This document shows positions 18,528 to 27,326 of a DNA stretch of 64,000 nucleotides, piece after piece (position 1 is the stretch's first letter; the number at the start of each line of letters is the position of its first letter). The notes beneath the pieces were generated by a model. That model worked only from the letters and a program-made list of their open reading frames with translations. It did no database searches and was not told where the DNA came from. The position numbers and the translations under genes are program-made. The DNA is from Terriglobia bacterium (GTDB taxonomy: Bacteria; Acidobacteriota; Terriglobia; Terriglobales; Acidobacteriaceae): the NCBI GenBank assembly GCA_020073495.1, contig JAIQFD010000005.1, forward strand, positions 62,001-126,000. Reading direction: 5' to 3'.

Positions 18528-18992
18528 ATGTCCCCGGACTATACTTTCCAGGTGCCATCGGAGCTTTCCAGCCGCATCCTGGCGCTGGACGTCGGAACCC
18601 GGAGGATCGGGCTCGCGGTTTCCGACCCCCTGGGCATCACCGCCCAAGGTCTGGAGACTCTCCAGCGCAAGAACAAGCGCACCGACCTGGAGAGGCTGGA
18701 AAGGATCATCCGCCAGTATGACGTCCGCGAGCTGGTGGTGGGGCTGCCCCTGCGGATGAGCGGGGCTGAAGGGGTCCAATCGGAGAAGATGTCCGCTTTC
18801 GCCGATGAACTCCGCCGCCGGTTCGGCCTACCCGTCCACCTCTGGGACGAGCGGCTGACCTCGGCGGAAGCCAACCGGGTCCTGCGTGAGGCAGAACTCA
18901 GCATCCAGAAGCGTGCCCAGGCGGTGGACCGAATGGCCGCCGTGCTGATCCTGCAGAACTTCCTCGAATCCCGCGCTTCGCGAAAAAGATAG
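18528..18992 (+). CDS. ruvX: Putative pre-16S rRNA nuclease / Holliday junction resolvase-like YqgF
   Basis: 154 residues of RNase-H fold. The N-terminal LALDVGTRRIGLAVSDPLG carries the first catalytic Asp (about 21); LVVGLPLRMSG, WDERLTSAEAN and the terminal VDRMAAVLILQNFLE carry the others. YqgF matures the 5' end of 16S rRNA and has been proposed as a Holliday-junction resolvase. It is divergent from the AI-2E transporter, with a 28-nt gap. Confidence 0.93.
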   Translation: MSPDYTFQVPSELSSRILALDVGTRRIGLAVSDPLGITAQGLETLQRKNKRTDLERLERIIRQYDVRELVVGLPLRMSGAEGVQSEKMSAFADELRRRFGLPVHLWDERLTSAEANRVLREAELSIQKRAQAVDRMAAVLILQNFLESRASRKR

Positions 18993-19035
18993 GGCCGGAC
19001 CTCTCGGCCCGGCCTGAGAATTCGGGAAAACCGGC

Positions 19036-19566
19036 TTATGCCTCCGCGGTGACTTCGGGGAACTTCAGCTTGCACTTGGCCAGAGTCTTGGACAGCAGGT
19101 CTTCCACGTCCGGCTCGACTACGTTTCTGGCCAGGGCCAGCTCGCTCACCAGCAAATAGCGGGCCCGTTCCAGCATCTTCTTTTCACGGAACGAGAGCGG
19201 CTTGGTCTGGTTCAGCAGGAGCAGGCTCTTCAGGACTTCCGCGACATCCATCAGCGACCCGGTGCGCATCTTCTCGGAGTTCTCCTTGAAGCGGTACTTC
19301 CAGTCGCTGTGGTTGTCGCATTTGCCGGTGATGAGGTACTCAAGGATCTTCTGCACGTCGCCGTTCTTGACCACGCGGCGCAGGCCGACGCTGGCTACAT
19401 TCTGGAACGGCACCATGACTTTCAGGCTGCTGGACTTGATGTTAAGGAGGTAGTACTTCTCGACCGTGGCTCCGAACGTCCTGCTGCTGATCTGCTCAAT
19501 CACCCCTACGCCGTGATTGGGGTAAACGACTTTGTCACCTACGCGGAAACTTAAATCACCATTCAT
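19036..19566 (-). CDS. CarD family transcriptional regulator
   Basis: 176 residues from the ATG at 19564-19566. The N-terminal CarD/TRCF RNA-polymerase-interaction domain (FRVGDKVVYPNHGVGVIEQI) is followed by a helical DNA-binding domain containing the RYLLVSELA helix. CarD stabilises the open complex at promoters, often of rRNA genes. The frame extends to 19632, but that start lies on the -10 box of a near-consensus promoter (19621-19649), which excludes it. Confidence 0.92.
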   Translation of the reverse strand: MNGDLSFRVGDKVVYPNHGVGVIEQISSRTFGATVEKYYLLNIKSSSLKVMVPFQNVASVGLRRVVKNGDVQKILEYLITGKCDNHSDWKYRFKENSEKMRTGSLMDVAEVLKSLLLLNQTKPLSFREKKMLERARYLLVSELALARNVVEPDVEDLLSKTLAKCKLKFPEVTAEA

Positions 19567-19620
19567 GCGGGGCACCCGTAATGAGGGAAAACACGGGAGA
19601 ACGTCTGAATACCGATTTTG

Positions 19621-19649
19621 ATTATAGGACACTCAGACCCATCCGTCAA
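19621..19649 (-). promoter_or_regulatory. Sigma-70-type promoter of carD
   Basis: On the minus strand TTGACG (19644-19649) and a perfect TATAAT (19621-19626) with a 17-nt spacer. The start codon lies about 55 nt downstream of the -10 box. Confidence 0.75.
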
Positions 19650-19745
19650 ATGAGGTGCCACGAACAAGTTACTGAAATTCATAGAGTTAGCTGATTTTTG
19701 CACAGCAGGAAAGGCACCCTGGGCCCGGCCAGCGGCGACGGGCGC

Positions 19746-19751
19746 TATAAT
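19746..19751 (+). promoter_or_regulatory. Possible -10 box for the greA transcript
   Basis: A perfect TATAAT about 108 nt before greA, in the divergent region shared with carD. The -35 position (around 19723) is GC-rich and does not match, so confidence is low. Confidence 0.3.
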
Positions 19752-19858
19752 CCTAGGATGCTGTCAGGGGGGCGGGTGCCCCCGTACATTCTTGGTCACC
19801 GCCTTCCGGGGTCTGCGAACCCAGTTTTTCAGCACCCGAACCGGGCGGACAGGGTTGT

Positions 19859-20329
19859 ATGCCGGAACATATCAAGAAGAAACTGGAAGAAGAGATCCAG
19901 ACGCTCGAGTACGAACTGAACCACGAGCTTCCCAAGGAATTGAAGAAGGCTGTCGCCATGGGCGACTTGAGCGAGAACGCCGAGTACCACATGGCCAAGC
20001 AGAGGCAGGAGTACGTCCGCGCCCGCCTGGGCCAGCTCAAGAAGCGGATGGCCGAGCTGTCCCTGGTCAACCTGTCCAACATCCCCAGGGACAAGGTGGC
20101 CTTCGGTTCGACCGTTGTGGTCTACGATTCCTCCAAGGAGGAGAAGATCGAGTACAAGCTGGTTACCAGCGAGGAATCCGACGTGACCAAGGGCCTCATC
20201 TCGACCACGTCCCCCATCGGGCGGGCCCTGATGGGAAAGAAAGAAGGCGACACCGCTGTCGTGGTCACCCCCAACGGAAAACGCGAACTCGAGGTTTTGA
20301 AGTTGAGCACCATCCACGACGAGGCCTGA
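19859..20329 (+). CDS. greA: Transcription elongation factor GreA
   Basis: 156 residues. The N-terminal coiled coil has the tip motif MGDLSENAEYHMAK; the acidic Asp/Glu there let Gre factors stimulate transcript cleavage in backtracked polymerase. The C-terminal FKBP-like domain contains TSPIGRALMGKKEGD. Its stop codon overlaps the start of the next gene (TGATGA). Confidence 0.94.
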   Translation: MPEHIKKKLEEEIQTLEYELNHELPKELKKAVAMGDLSENAEYHMAKQRQEYVRARLGQLKKRMAELSLVNLSNIPRDKVAFGSTVVVYDSSKEEKIEYKLVTSEESDVTKGLISTTSPIGRALMGKKEGDTAVVVTPNGKRELEVLKLSTIHDEA

Positions 20330-20991
20330 TGAGCTGGACGGGAGCATTCGGACGGGCATGCCGCGTATTGCTGTACAAGATCGTGCACGGGCTTGCCCTC
20401 ACCCGCATCAATCCGAACATCCTGACCTTCCTGGGGCTGGTCATCAACATCATCGCCGCGGTGTTGTTCGGCTACGCCACCGGCGAGAACACGCAGCGCT
20501 TGTTCCTCTACGCCGGGCTGGTGATCATCGGCGCCGGCATCTTCGACATGGTGGACGGGCGGGTCGCCCGCGCCACCGGGCAAGTGACCGCCTTTGGCGG
20601 CTTCTTCGACTCGATCATCGACCGCTACAGTGACGTGGCGCTGTTCTTCGGCCTGCTGGTTTACTACGCCCGCGCCAACCGTTTCTTCTACGTGGTGCTG
20701 GTGGCGTTCGTGATGACCAGTTCGGTGATGGTGAGCTACGCGCGCGCCCGCGCCGAGTCGCTGATCGGGAGCTGCAAGGTCGGGTTCATGGAGCGGCCGG
20801 AGCGCATCGTGCTGGTGCTCATCGGCGCGCTCTTCAACCGCATGGCCCCAGTGCTGTGGGTGATCGCCGTGCTCTCGACCTTCACCGTGATCCACCGCAT
20901 CAGCTACACCTACAAGCAGAGCCAGTTGCTAAAGCAGGCGCAGACCACGCTGCCCACGCCGGAACCCAACCCGGCGCTCACCGAGCAATAA
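20329..20991 (+). CDS. CDP-alcohol phosphatidyltransferase family enzyme
   Basis: 220 residues, about five or six membrane helices. The signature D-G-x2-A-R-x8-G-x3-D-x3-D is complete in the stretch from VDGRVARATG to SIIDRYSD. The family transfers a phosphatidyl group from CDP-diacylglycerol to an alcohol, as in phosphatidylglycerophosphate or phosphatidylinositol-phosphate synthesis. The alcohol cannot be told from sequence. The ATG overlaps the greA stop by one base, so the two are probably translationally coupled; the longer open frame upstream only shadows greA. Confidence 0.88.
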   Translation: MSWTGAFGRACRVLLYKIVHGLALTRINPNILTFLGLVINIIAAVLFGYATGENTQRLFLYAGLVIIGAGIFDMVDGRVARATGQVTAFGGFFDSIIDRYSDVALFFGLLVYYARANRFFYVVLVAFVMTSSVMVSYARARAESLIGSCKVGFMERPERIVLVLIGALFNRMAPVLWVIAVLSTFTVIHRISYTYKQSQLLKQAQTTLPTPEPNPALTEQ

Positions 20992-20995
20992 AGAA

Positions 20996-21014
20996 GGCCG
21001 CGCGACGCGCGGCC
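20996..21014. terminator. Bidirectional hairpin terminator between the phosphatidyltransferase and asnA
   Basis: An 8-bp all-GC stem (20996-21003 with 21007-21014) and a 3-nt loop, 5 nt after the upstream stop and 19 nt before the asnA stop. It has an AAGAA flank but no long T-tract. Confidence 0.65.
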
Positions 21015-21032
21015 CGTATCCCACAAACCAAG

Positions 21033-22169
21033 CTACTCCAGCACGAAGATGTTCTTCTTCGCGCACATGTCTTTGAGGATCCTCGGCCACACCGTGACCG
21101 TGACCTCGCCGAGATGTGCTTTGCGGAGCAGGAGCATCAGGGTGCGCGCCTGACCGATGCCGCCGCCGATGGAGAGCGGGATCTCCATCTTCGTGATCGC
21201 CTGGTGGTAGGGAAACTTCAGCATGTCGAGCTGCTTGGTCAGCTCGAGCTGCCGGCGCAGGGTCTCCGGGTTGACCCGGATGCCCATCGAGGTCAGCTCG
21301 TGGCGCCGCTTGGTCACGGGGTTCCACACCAGGATGTCGCCGTTCAAGCCGTGCATGGGCCTGCCGTCTTCCGTACGGGTCTCGGTGACCCAGTCGTCGT
21401 AGTCGGCGGCGCGCATTTCGTGCGGGTAGCCGTCCTTCAGCGTCCATCCGATCCCGATGATGAAGATCGCGGGGTACTTCTGTAGCACCGCGGTCTCGCG
21501 CTGCTTGCGCGGCAGGTCGGGGTACATGTCAAGGATCTCCTCGGCGTGAAGGAACTTCAGCTCGCCCGGCAGGTCGGGGTACTTGCTGGTCTTGAGTTGG
21601 GGAAAGAGTTCCTGCGCGAAGGTCTCGGCGCCCTTGAGCACCTTCCAGATCTTGCGCACGATGTCCTTCAGGAAGGCGAGATTGCGCTGCTCCGGCGCGA
21701 TGACTCGCTCCCAATCCCACTGGTCCACGTAGCAGGAGTGGTCGTGATCGAGGAAATAGTCCTTGCGCACGGCGCGCATGTCGGTGCACAGGCCTTCGCC
21801 CACCTGCATGCCGAACTGCTTCAGCGCGACGCGCTTCCACTTGGTCGCCGCCTGCACCACCTGGGCGTCGATGGGGTGCTTGTTGTAATCGTTGGAGATG
21901 TGGAACTGGATGGGGGTGCGCGAGCCGTCGCGGTCCAGCAGGTCGTTGACCCCGCTCTCGGTGTCCACGATCAGCGGCACCGTGACCATCATGAGGTTCA
22001 GTTCCTTGCAGAGGTTCTCTTCTATGTAGTTCTTGACGGCGAAGATGGCCTTCTGCGTCTCTTTGGGGGTGAGGAGCGAGCGGTAATCGGTAGGAAGAAT
22101 GCGTTCGACTTCTTCATAAGTGCCGATACCCGGGCCAGCCAGGTCGGCGACCTTCGTTGCGGTAGCCAT
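21033..22169 (-). CDS. asnA: Aspartate-ammonia ligase (ammonia-dependent asparagine synthetase)
   Basis: 378 residues, longer than the E. coli enzyme (330). Class II aaRS-like motifs are present: VPLIVDTESGVNDLLDRDG, the conserved YVDQWDWE, and the C-terminal LSIGGGIGQARTLMLLL. It makes asparagine from aspartate, ammonia and ATP. The extra length is an N-terminal extension plus small insertions. The neighbouring divergent gene encodes an asparaginase-type hydrolase, an opposing activity. Confidence 0.92.
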   Translation of the reverse strand: MATATKVADLAGPGIGTYEEVERILPTDYRSLLTPKETQKAIFAVKNYIEENLCKELNLMMVTVPLIVDTESGVNDLLDRDGSRTPIQFHISNDYNKHPIDAQVVQAATKWKRVALKQFGMQVGEGLCTDMRAVRKDYFLDHDHSCYVDQWDWERVIAPEQRNLAFLKDIVRKIWKVLKGAETFAQELFPQLKTSKYPDLPGELKFLHAEEILDMYPDLPRKQRETAVLQKYPAIFIIGIGWTLKDGYPHEMRAADYDDWVTETRTEDGRPMHGLNGDILVWNPVTKRRHELTSMGIRVNPETLRRQLELTKQLDMLKFPYHQAITKMEIPLSIGGGIGQARTLMLLLRKAHLGEVTVTVWPRILKDMCAKKNIFVLE

Positions 22170-22194
22170 AAGGACCTTTCCTCCGGTTGAGCGT

Positions 22195-22350
22195 TGATCT
22201 CGCAGCCCCCCAACGCGGGCTTCCGCCCGCGATGCGGTGCCAGGTACCGGCCGGTCGGCCGGCGAGGAAACTCGGGGGTCTGTAACAGACTAGTGGACGC
22301 CGCGGCCGGTCGGCCCGCAGTGACGGGAGTCACCGCGGTATGTAACAGCG
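22195..22350. repeat. Structured, partly duplicated region between asnA and the asparaginase gene
   Basis: The divergent gap holds a perfect hairpin (CGCGGGC/GCCCGCG around 22212-22229), then two units of 50-60 nt. Each unit begins with GGCCGGTCGGCC and ends with a stem-loop displaying TGTAACA: GTC/GAC arms near 22280, and ACCGC/GCGGT arms near 22340. The function is unknown; it could be a leader or a repeat element. Confidence 0.4.
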
Positions 22351-22426
22351 GTGCCCGTTTGTGGTTCCCCTCCCTTCGCGCCGTGGCTTATCATCCAAGG
22401 TTGCGAGTCACGCCAAGGAAACACGA

Positions 22427-23335
22427 TTGACCACGGATCCGGTTCTTCTTGTCCACGGTGGGGCATGGGCTATCCCCGACAACATGGTAGAGGCGCACCT
22501 GAAGGGGGTGCGTCACGCACTGGCTACGGGATGGTCGGTGCTGGCGCGTGGGGGCTCGGCGCTGGACGCCGTCGAGACGGCCATCGTCGTCATGGAAGAC
22601 GACGAGACCTTTGACGCAGGGCGCGGATCGTTCCTCACCAGCGAAGGCCATGTCCAACTCGACGCCATGATCATGGACGGATTTACCCTGCGTGCCGGGG
22701 GCGTGGGCTGTGTGGAGCGGATCCGCAATCCCATCCACGCCGCGCGCAAGGTGCTGGACGAAAGCCCGCACGTGTACCTGGTCGGCGCCGGAGCGGAGAA
22801 GTTCGCCGCGCAGCACGGCATCCCGCTGGTGGACAACCGCGAGCTCATCATCCCGCGCGAGGTCGAGCGGCTGAAAGCGGCACAGATCATGGCCTCGGCG
22901 GGCAAGCCGCCGGAGTTCTTTGCCGAGCACGACACTGTGGGCGCCGTTGCGCTGGACCGCGACGGGCGCATCGCCGCCGCCACTTCTACCGGCGGCACCA
23001 TGAACAAGACGCCCGGACGGGTGGGCGATTCTTCACTGATCGGCTGCGGTTGCTACGCGGACAACGAGAGCGCTGCGGTCTCCACTACCGGCTGGGGCGA
23101 GCCCATGATGAAACTCGTTCTCGGCAAGTGGGCCTGCGACTGCGTCGCCGAGGGCAAGTCGCCGCAGGTCGCGGCCGGTATGTCCATCGATGTCCTCGTG
23201 CGCCGTCTCAACGGCCACGGTGGGCTCATCCTGCTGGATCCCCAGGGCCGCTACGGCATCGCACACAACACACCGCGCATGGCCTGGGCGGTGAAGAGCG
23301 TGCAAGAGGAGCAGGCGGGGATCACCCGCGGATAG
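22427..23335 (+). CDS. Isoaspartyl peptidase / plant-type L-asparaginase (Ntn hydrolase)
   Basis: 302 residues from a TTG start preceded by AAGGA at 7-8 nt. Typical family features are PVLLVHGGAWAIPD near the N-terminus, the RGSFLT-like segment, and HDTVGAVALDRDG, where Thr170 becomes the nucleophile after autocleavage, followed by ATSTGGTMNKTPGRVGDS. It hydrolyses isoaspartyl dipeptides or asparagine. The frame is open to 22361, but that start has no ribosome-binding site and the extra residues are not family-like. Confidence 0.88.
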   Translation: MTTDPVLLVHGGAWAIPDNMVEAHLKGVRHALATGWSVLARGGSALDAVETAIVVMEDDETFDAGRGSFLTSEGHVQLDAMIMDGFTLRAGGVGCVERIRNPIHAARKVLDESPHVYLVGAGAEKFAAQHGIPLVDNRELIIPREVERLKAAQIMASAGKPPEFFAEHDTVGAVALDRDGRIAAATSTGGTMNKTPGRVGDSSLIGCGCYADNESAAVSTTGWGEPMMKLVLGKWACDCVAEGKSPQVAAGMSIDVLVRRLNGHGGLILLDPQGRYGIAHNTPRMAWAVKSVQEEQAGITRG

Positions 23336-23403
23336 CCTTCGCGCCCCTGCTATCTGGATGCGGGTCGCTTTCCGGGGTGCTGGGAAAAACACCCTCCATT
23401 TAC

Positions 23404-23431
23404 TTGCGTCGCGAGTAACTCCTGTTATACA
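23404..23431 (+). promoter_or_regulatory. Probable promoter of the TonB-type receptor gene
   Basis: TTGCGT (23404-23409) and TATACA (23426-23431) with a 16-nt spacer, 65 nt before the ATG. No operator-like palindrome is evident. Confidence 0.45.
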
Positions 23432-23495
23432 ACCGTGCGGCATTTCCACTGCTGCATGAGGCCGTACTTCGTCAGGAGCCGGGAAAGGTGGAGCC

Positions 23496-26400
23496 ATGAA
23501 GCGATTCATCGTTATCGCGTGCCTGTGCACGCTGATGTTGTTCGCAATCCATACGCTGGCACAGTCCACGGCAGATCTGCACGTATCCGTGAAGGACCCC
23601 AAGGGCGCAGCCGTCACCAACGCCACCGTGACCGTACGCGATCCCGGACGCAACATCGAAAGGACAAGCAAGCAGGGCGACAACGGAGAATATCCCTTCG
23701 TCCTTCTGCCTCCCGGCACCTATACGGTGACCGTAGAAGCGCAGGGCTTCGCCAAGACAGTTGCCACGGACGTAAACGTCACCATCGGCCAGGTCGCGCA
23801 GCTGTCGGTTGCGCTGAGGATCGCGGAACGAATGGAGGCGGTCGAGGTCAGCGCACAGACGGAGCAGGTGGAGACGCAGCGCACCTCGGTGGCCACCACG
23901 ATCACCGAGCAGCGCATCGACAACCTGCCTATCAACGGCCGCAATTACATCAATTTCACGCTCACGAACTCGCAGACGGCACGCGACACCGCGCCCAGCA
24001 TCGGCGCCGCGCCGACTTCCGGGCTCAATATCGGCGGGCAGCGCGCGCGCGCCGATCTGGTCAATGTCGACGGCATGGATTACGTGGACAATTCGACCAA
24101 CGGCATCCGCTCCACCGTTTCGCAGGACGCCGTGCAAGAGTTCCAGATCATCACCAACGGCTACGCGGCCGAATATGGGCGCGCCTCCGGAGGTGTCGTG
24201 AACATCATCACCCGCTCCGGGACCAACGACACCCATGGCTCTCTGTTCGGCTACTTGCGCAACCGCAACATCCAGGCCCCCAATCCGTTCAGCGTGCCCC
24301 CAGGCAGTGACCCCGCCTACACGCGCGTGCAGGCAGGCGCCACGTTGGGCGGCGCGCTGAAGAAAGACAAGACTTTTTATTTCCTCTCGTATGAGATTAC
24401 GAGACGGCAGGAAACGGGTTTCTCCACCATCGGGCAGGACAACTACGGCTTGCAGCCCTTTGACGCCAGCGGCATCTTCGGCGCACCTGCGGGAACCTTC
24501 AACATCCAGGCGACGCCGCAGCAGGCTGCGTTCCTGACGGCTTTCCTGCCGGGGCCGGCGCCGCTCGGTGTGCAGGCATATACGTTCCTCGCCGGCGCAT
24601 CGTCGGGCATCGCGATCAACGGTGCATATCCGGCTTCGTTCGCACTGCTTCCGTTCGCTCCGCCGGTGCCGAACCAGCTCAAGCAATTCCCCACCAGCTG
24701 CAACCCGATCTCACCTAATCTTCTCTGCAACGGCCTGCCGGCGTCGTTCTCGCCGCTGTCAAACGAGGCGGGCAACTATCCGGTGCACGAGGGCACCACC
24801 GTGGTGAGCGCCCGTCTGGACCACAAGTTCACGAACAACAATTCGTTCATGTTGCGCAGCAACGTGAGCCCCAGCACGGTGAGCGGCATCAACGTCCAGG
24901 GTCAGAACCAGAATTTCGGGCAGAACGGCTTCTCCCGCACCTCGCTCCAGCAGTTCCGCGACATGGCCATCACCGCGCAGGATACGGCGACGCTGGGAAG
25001 CAACATGATCAACGAATTCCGTTTTCAGTACTCGCGCCGCGGCCTGCTGTTCGATTTCAATGAGGCCTCGCCCACCGGCCCGGGTGTCGCCTCCAACATC
25101 GCCGGGTTCGCCTTCGTCGGGCGCGAACCTTACTCCTTCATCCGCCGCACCGAGGAGCGCTTCCAGTCCATGGACAACTTCTCCTGGATCAAGGGGAAGC
25201 ACACCTTCAAGTTCGGCGCCGACTTCAACCACCTGCCGGTAGTGGCCGATTTCACCGTCAATTTCGGCGGCGAGTACTTCTTCTCCGGACAGACCCTGCC
25301 TATCTTCCCGGCCGGGTTCCCGGAATTCAACGCCGTTCAGTCCTACGGTTTGGGTCTGCCCAACGAATTCATCCAGGGCTTGGGCAATCCCCACGCGGAG
25401 TTCTCCAATAACACGATCGGGGCGTTCGTGCAGGATTCCTGGCGCATCAAGCCGAACCTGACCCTGAACTATGGGGTCCGGTACGACGTCGAGATGCTGC
25501 CGCCGCCGCCGCCTCTCTCGGCCCTCGGGCAAGCTACGTACAACGTCCTCGGGATGACCAACGGCATCCCGCGGGACAGTAATAACATCGCTCCCCGCGT
25601 CGGCCTCGCGTGGGATCCTTGGGGAGATGGGAAAACAGTTGTCCGTGCCTCGTACGGCATGTTTTACGATCACCCGCTGCTGGGCCTGCAATTCCTGGCG
25701 CAAGCGACCGACGGTTCCGGGACGCCGCAGGTGCTGATCGGACCCGGTGCACCGTGTTCCACGATTCCGCCGCCACCTGGCTCTCTTCCGCCGCTCAATG
25801 CGACCAATATGTTCCAGGGCATTCTGCAACTCCCGAGTTGCGTTGGCGCCGTGGACGCAGCCGGCCTTACGTACTTGCCGTCGCAGCAGCGCTTCAACCC
25901 AACACCGAACACGCCTTCGCTGTTCATCAACCAGGCCTTCCTGGGGGCGGGGTTCCCGCTGCCATTTCTGCCCTTCGGATATCCGAACAGCGCCGACTTC
26001 CAGTACGCGTACAGCCAGCAAGCGAACCTCACGATCGAGCATGACCTGGGCCACAACTTTTCTTTCAGCATCGCCTATAACTTCGTGGGCGGACGTCACA
26101 TCAATCGCCCCATCAATGCCAATACGCCGCGCGGTGATTTCCTGGTCGCGAATTGGGAGCGCGCCGTGGCTGCGGGTGACCCGGGTTCCCCGCTGAACAA
26201 CGACCCGAACGGACCATTAGCTGTTTCCGGCTGCGGTGTCGGTCCCCTAGGACCGTACGTGCCCGCCGCACTCGTCAATTTCTTCCGTCCGACAGGGCTG
26301 AACCCGTCGCTGGCTTCGATCCCGGCGCTGGCGCCATGCGTGGCGGGTGTCGCGATTCCGCTGCTGGAAAACCTGTTCCCGAACCTGGTGAACGGGGTCC

Positions 26401-27245
26401 CAGCGGGGGCGCCGAACGGAGTCCCCATGGCCGATGCCGACGTGCAGTACGCTAACGGCAGCTCTGTCTATCACGGCCTGACGGTGAACCTGCGCAAACG
26501 CTTCAGCCAGAAGTACGAGTTCCTGGCGTCTTACACCTGGTCGCACGCCATCGACGACTCCACCGACCTGCAGGCGCCGCTCACCCCGCAGGACAGCTAC
26601 AACCCTTCAGCCGATCGCGCGAACTCCACCTTCGACCAGCGCCACCGCTTCGTTTTCAGCGGCATCTACCAGTCAGGACGGCTGAGCGGCAGCGGCTTCT
26701 GGAGCAAGTTCTTCAGCGACTGGACCGTCGCCCCGATCATCGAGGTGGCGTCCGGCCGGCCCTTCAATATTCTGTCTGGCTCGGGGACCAACTACCAGTT
26801 CGAGTTCTTCACCGGGCGACCGAACGCGGTGCCCTCGGGCACTCCGACCGACGCTTGCGGCGACCCTGTGGTGGCATCGAGCTTCTCCCCGACCGGGTTC
26901 TTCCAGTTGCCGTGCTTCCTCGACGCCGATGCGCAGGCCGCCCTGGCGGCCAGCAATCCTGCGCTGCTCAATGGTACGGGCCCTTCCATTGCGGCGATGG
27001 AAGGAAACATCAGGCGCAATCTGGGGTACAGACCCTATAACCTGTTCAGCGATCTGCGGATCGCGCGGCGGCTCCGTTTCAGCGAGCGCGTGGGGCTTGA
27101 CGCCATGGTGGACATCTTCAACCTGGTCAACAAGTTCAACGTGTCCGACGTGAATCCGCTCTTCAACGCACCGGCCGGCGTGGGCTCGCCCACCGCCGCC
27201 TTTGATCCGCGGCAGTTCCAGTTCGGATTACGGCTGACCTTCTAG
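23496..27245 (+). CDS. Outer-membrane TonB-dependent receptor with N-terminal carboxypeptidase-regulatory domain
   Basis: 1,249 residues. A signal peptide (cleavage near TLAQ) is followed by a carboxypeptidase-regulatory-like (Ig-type) domain (about 25-115), a plug domain (NGRNYINFTL to YGRASGGVVNIITRSGTN, about 140-250), and a very long beta-barrel to the end. The last residue is Phe, as in outer-membrane barrels. This Oar-like architecture is expanded in Acidobacteriota, where it is thought to import polymers or siderophores; the ligand is unknown. The gene stands alone, with a probable promoter before it and a strong terminator after it. Confidence 0.92.
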   Translation: MKRFIVIACLCTLMLFAIHTLAQSTADLHVSVKDPKGAAVTNATVTVRDPGRNIERTSKQGDNGEYPFVLLPPGTYTVTVEAQGFAKTVATDVNVTIGQVAQLSVALRIAERMEAVEVSAQTEQVETQRTSVATTITEQRIDNLPINGRNYINFTLTNSQTARDTAPSIGAAPTSGLNIGGQRARADLVNVDGMDYVDNSTNGIRSTVSQDAVQEFQIITNGYAAEYGRASGGVVNIITRSGTNDTHGSLFGYLRNRNIQAPNPFSVPPGSDPAYTRVQAGATLGGALKKDKTFYFLSYEITRRQETGFSTIGQDNYGLQPFDASGIFGAPAGTFNIQATPQQAAFLTAFLPGPAPLGVQAYTFLAGASSGIAINGAYPASFALLPFAPPVPNQLKQFPTSCNPISPNLLCNGLPASFSPLSNEAGNYPVHEGTTVVSARLDHKFTNNNSFMLRSNVSPSTVSGINVQGQNQNFGQNGFSRTSLQQFRDMAITAQDTATLGSNMINEFRFQYSRRGLLFDFNEASPTGPGVASNIAGFAFVGREPYSFIRRTEERFQSMDNFSWIKGKHTFKFGADFNHLPVVADFTVNFGGEYFFSGQTLPIFPAGFPEFNAVQSYGLGLPNEFIQGLGNPHAEFSNNTIGAFVQDSWRIKPNLTLNYGVRYDVEMLPPPPPLSALGQATYNVLGMTNGIPRDSNNIAPRVGLAWDPWGDGKTVVRASYGMFYDHPLLGLQFLAQATDGSGTPQVLIGPGAPCSTIPPPPGSLPPLNATNMFQGILQLPSCVGAVDAAGLTYLPSQQRFNPTPNTPSLFINQAFLGAGFPLPFLPFGYPNSADFQYAYSQQANLTIEHDLGHNFSFSIAYNFVGGRHINRPINANTPRGDFLVANWERAVAAGDPGSPLNNDPNGPLAVSGCGVGPLGPYVPAALVNFFRPTGLNPSLASIPALAPCVAGVAIPLLENLFPNLVNGVPAGAPNGVPMADADVQYANGSSVYHGLTVNLRKRFSQKYEFLASYTWSHAIDDSTDLQAPLTPQDSYNPSADRANSTFDQRHRFVFSGIYQSGRLSGSGFWSKFFSDWTVAPIIEVASGRPFNILSGSGTNYQFEFFTGRPNAVPSGTPTDACGDPVVASSFSPTGFFQLPCFLDADAQAALAASNPALLNGTGPSIAAMEGNIRRNLGYRPYNLFSDLRIARRLRFSERVGLDAMVDIFNLVNKFNVSDVNPLFNAPAGVGSPTAAFDPRQFQFGLRLTF

Positions 27246-27264
27246 CGATGGACGGAACACCTTC

Positions 27265-27295
27265 AGCCCTGGCGAAACCCAGGGCTTTTTCTTTT
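27265..27295 (+). terminator. Intrinsic terminator after the TonB-type receptor
   Basis: An 8-bp stem (27265-27272 with 27279-27286) followed by TTTTCTTTT. The next start codon is only 32 nt away, leaving little room for a separate promoter. Confidence 0.88.
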
Positions 27296-27326
27296 GCGCA
27301 GGAGTGCGCGTGTAAACTACGAGACC

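Noticed and set aside
18993-19035. Terminator between ruvX and carD
   Set aside because: GGCCGG/CCGGCC words can pair, but the stem is broken and there is no T-tract on either strand.
27294-27326. TTG start extending the PLP enzyme upstream
   Set aside because: It falls in the T-tract of the preceding terminator and the added residues are not family-like; the ATG at 27327 gives normal length.
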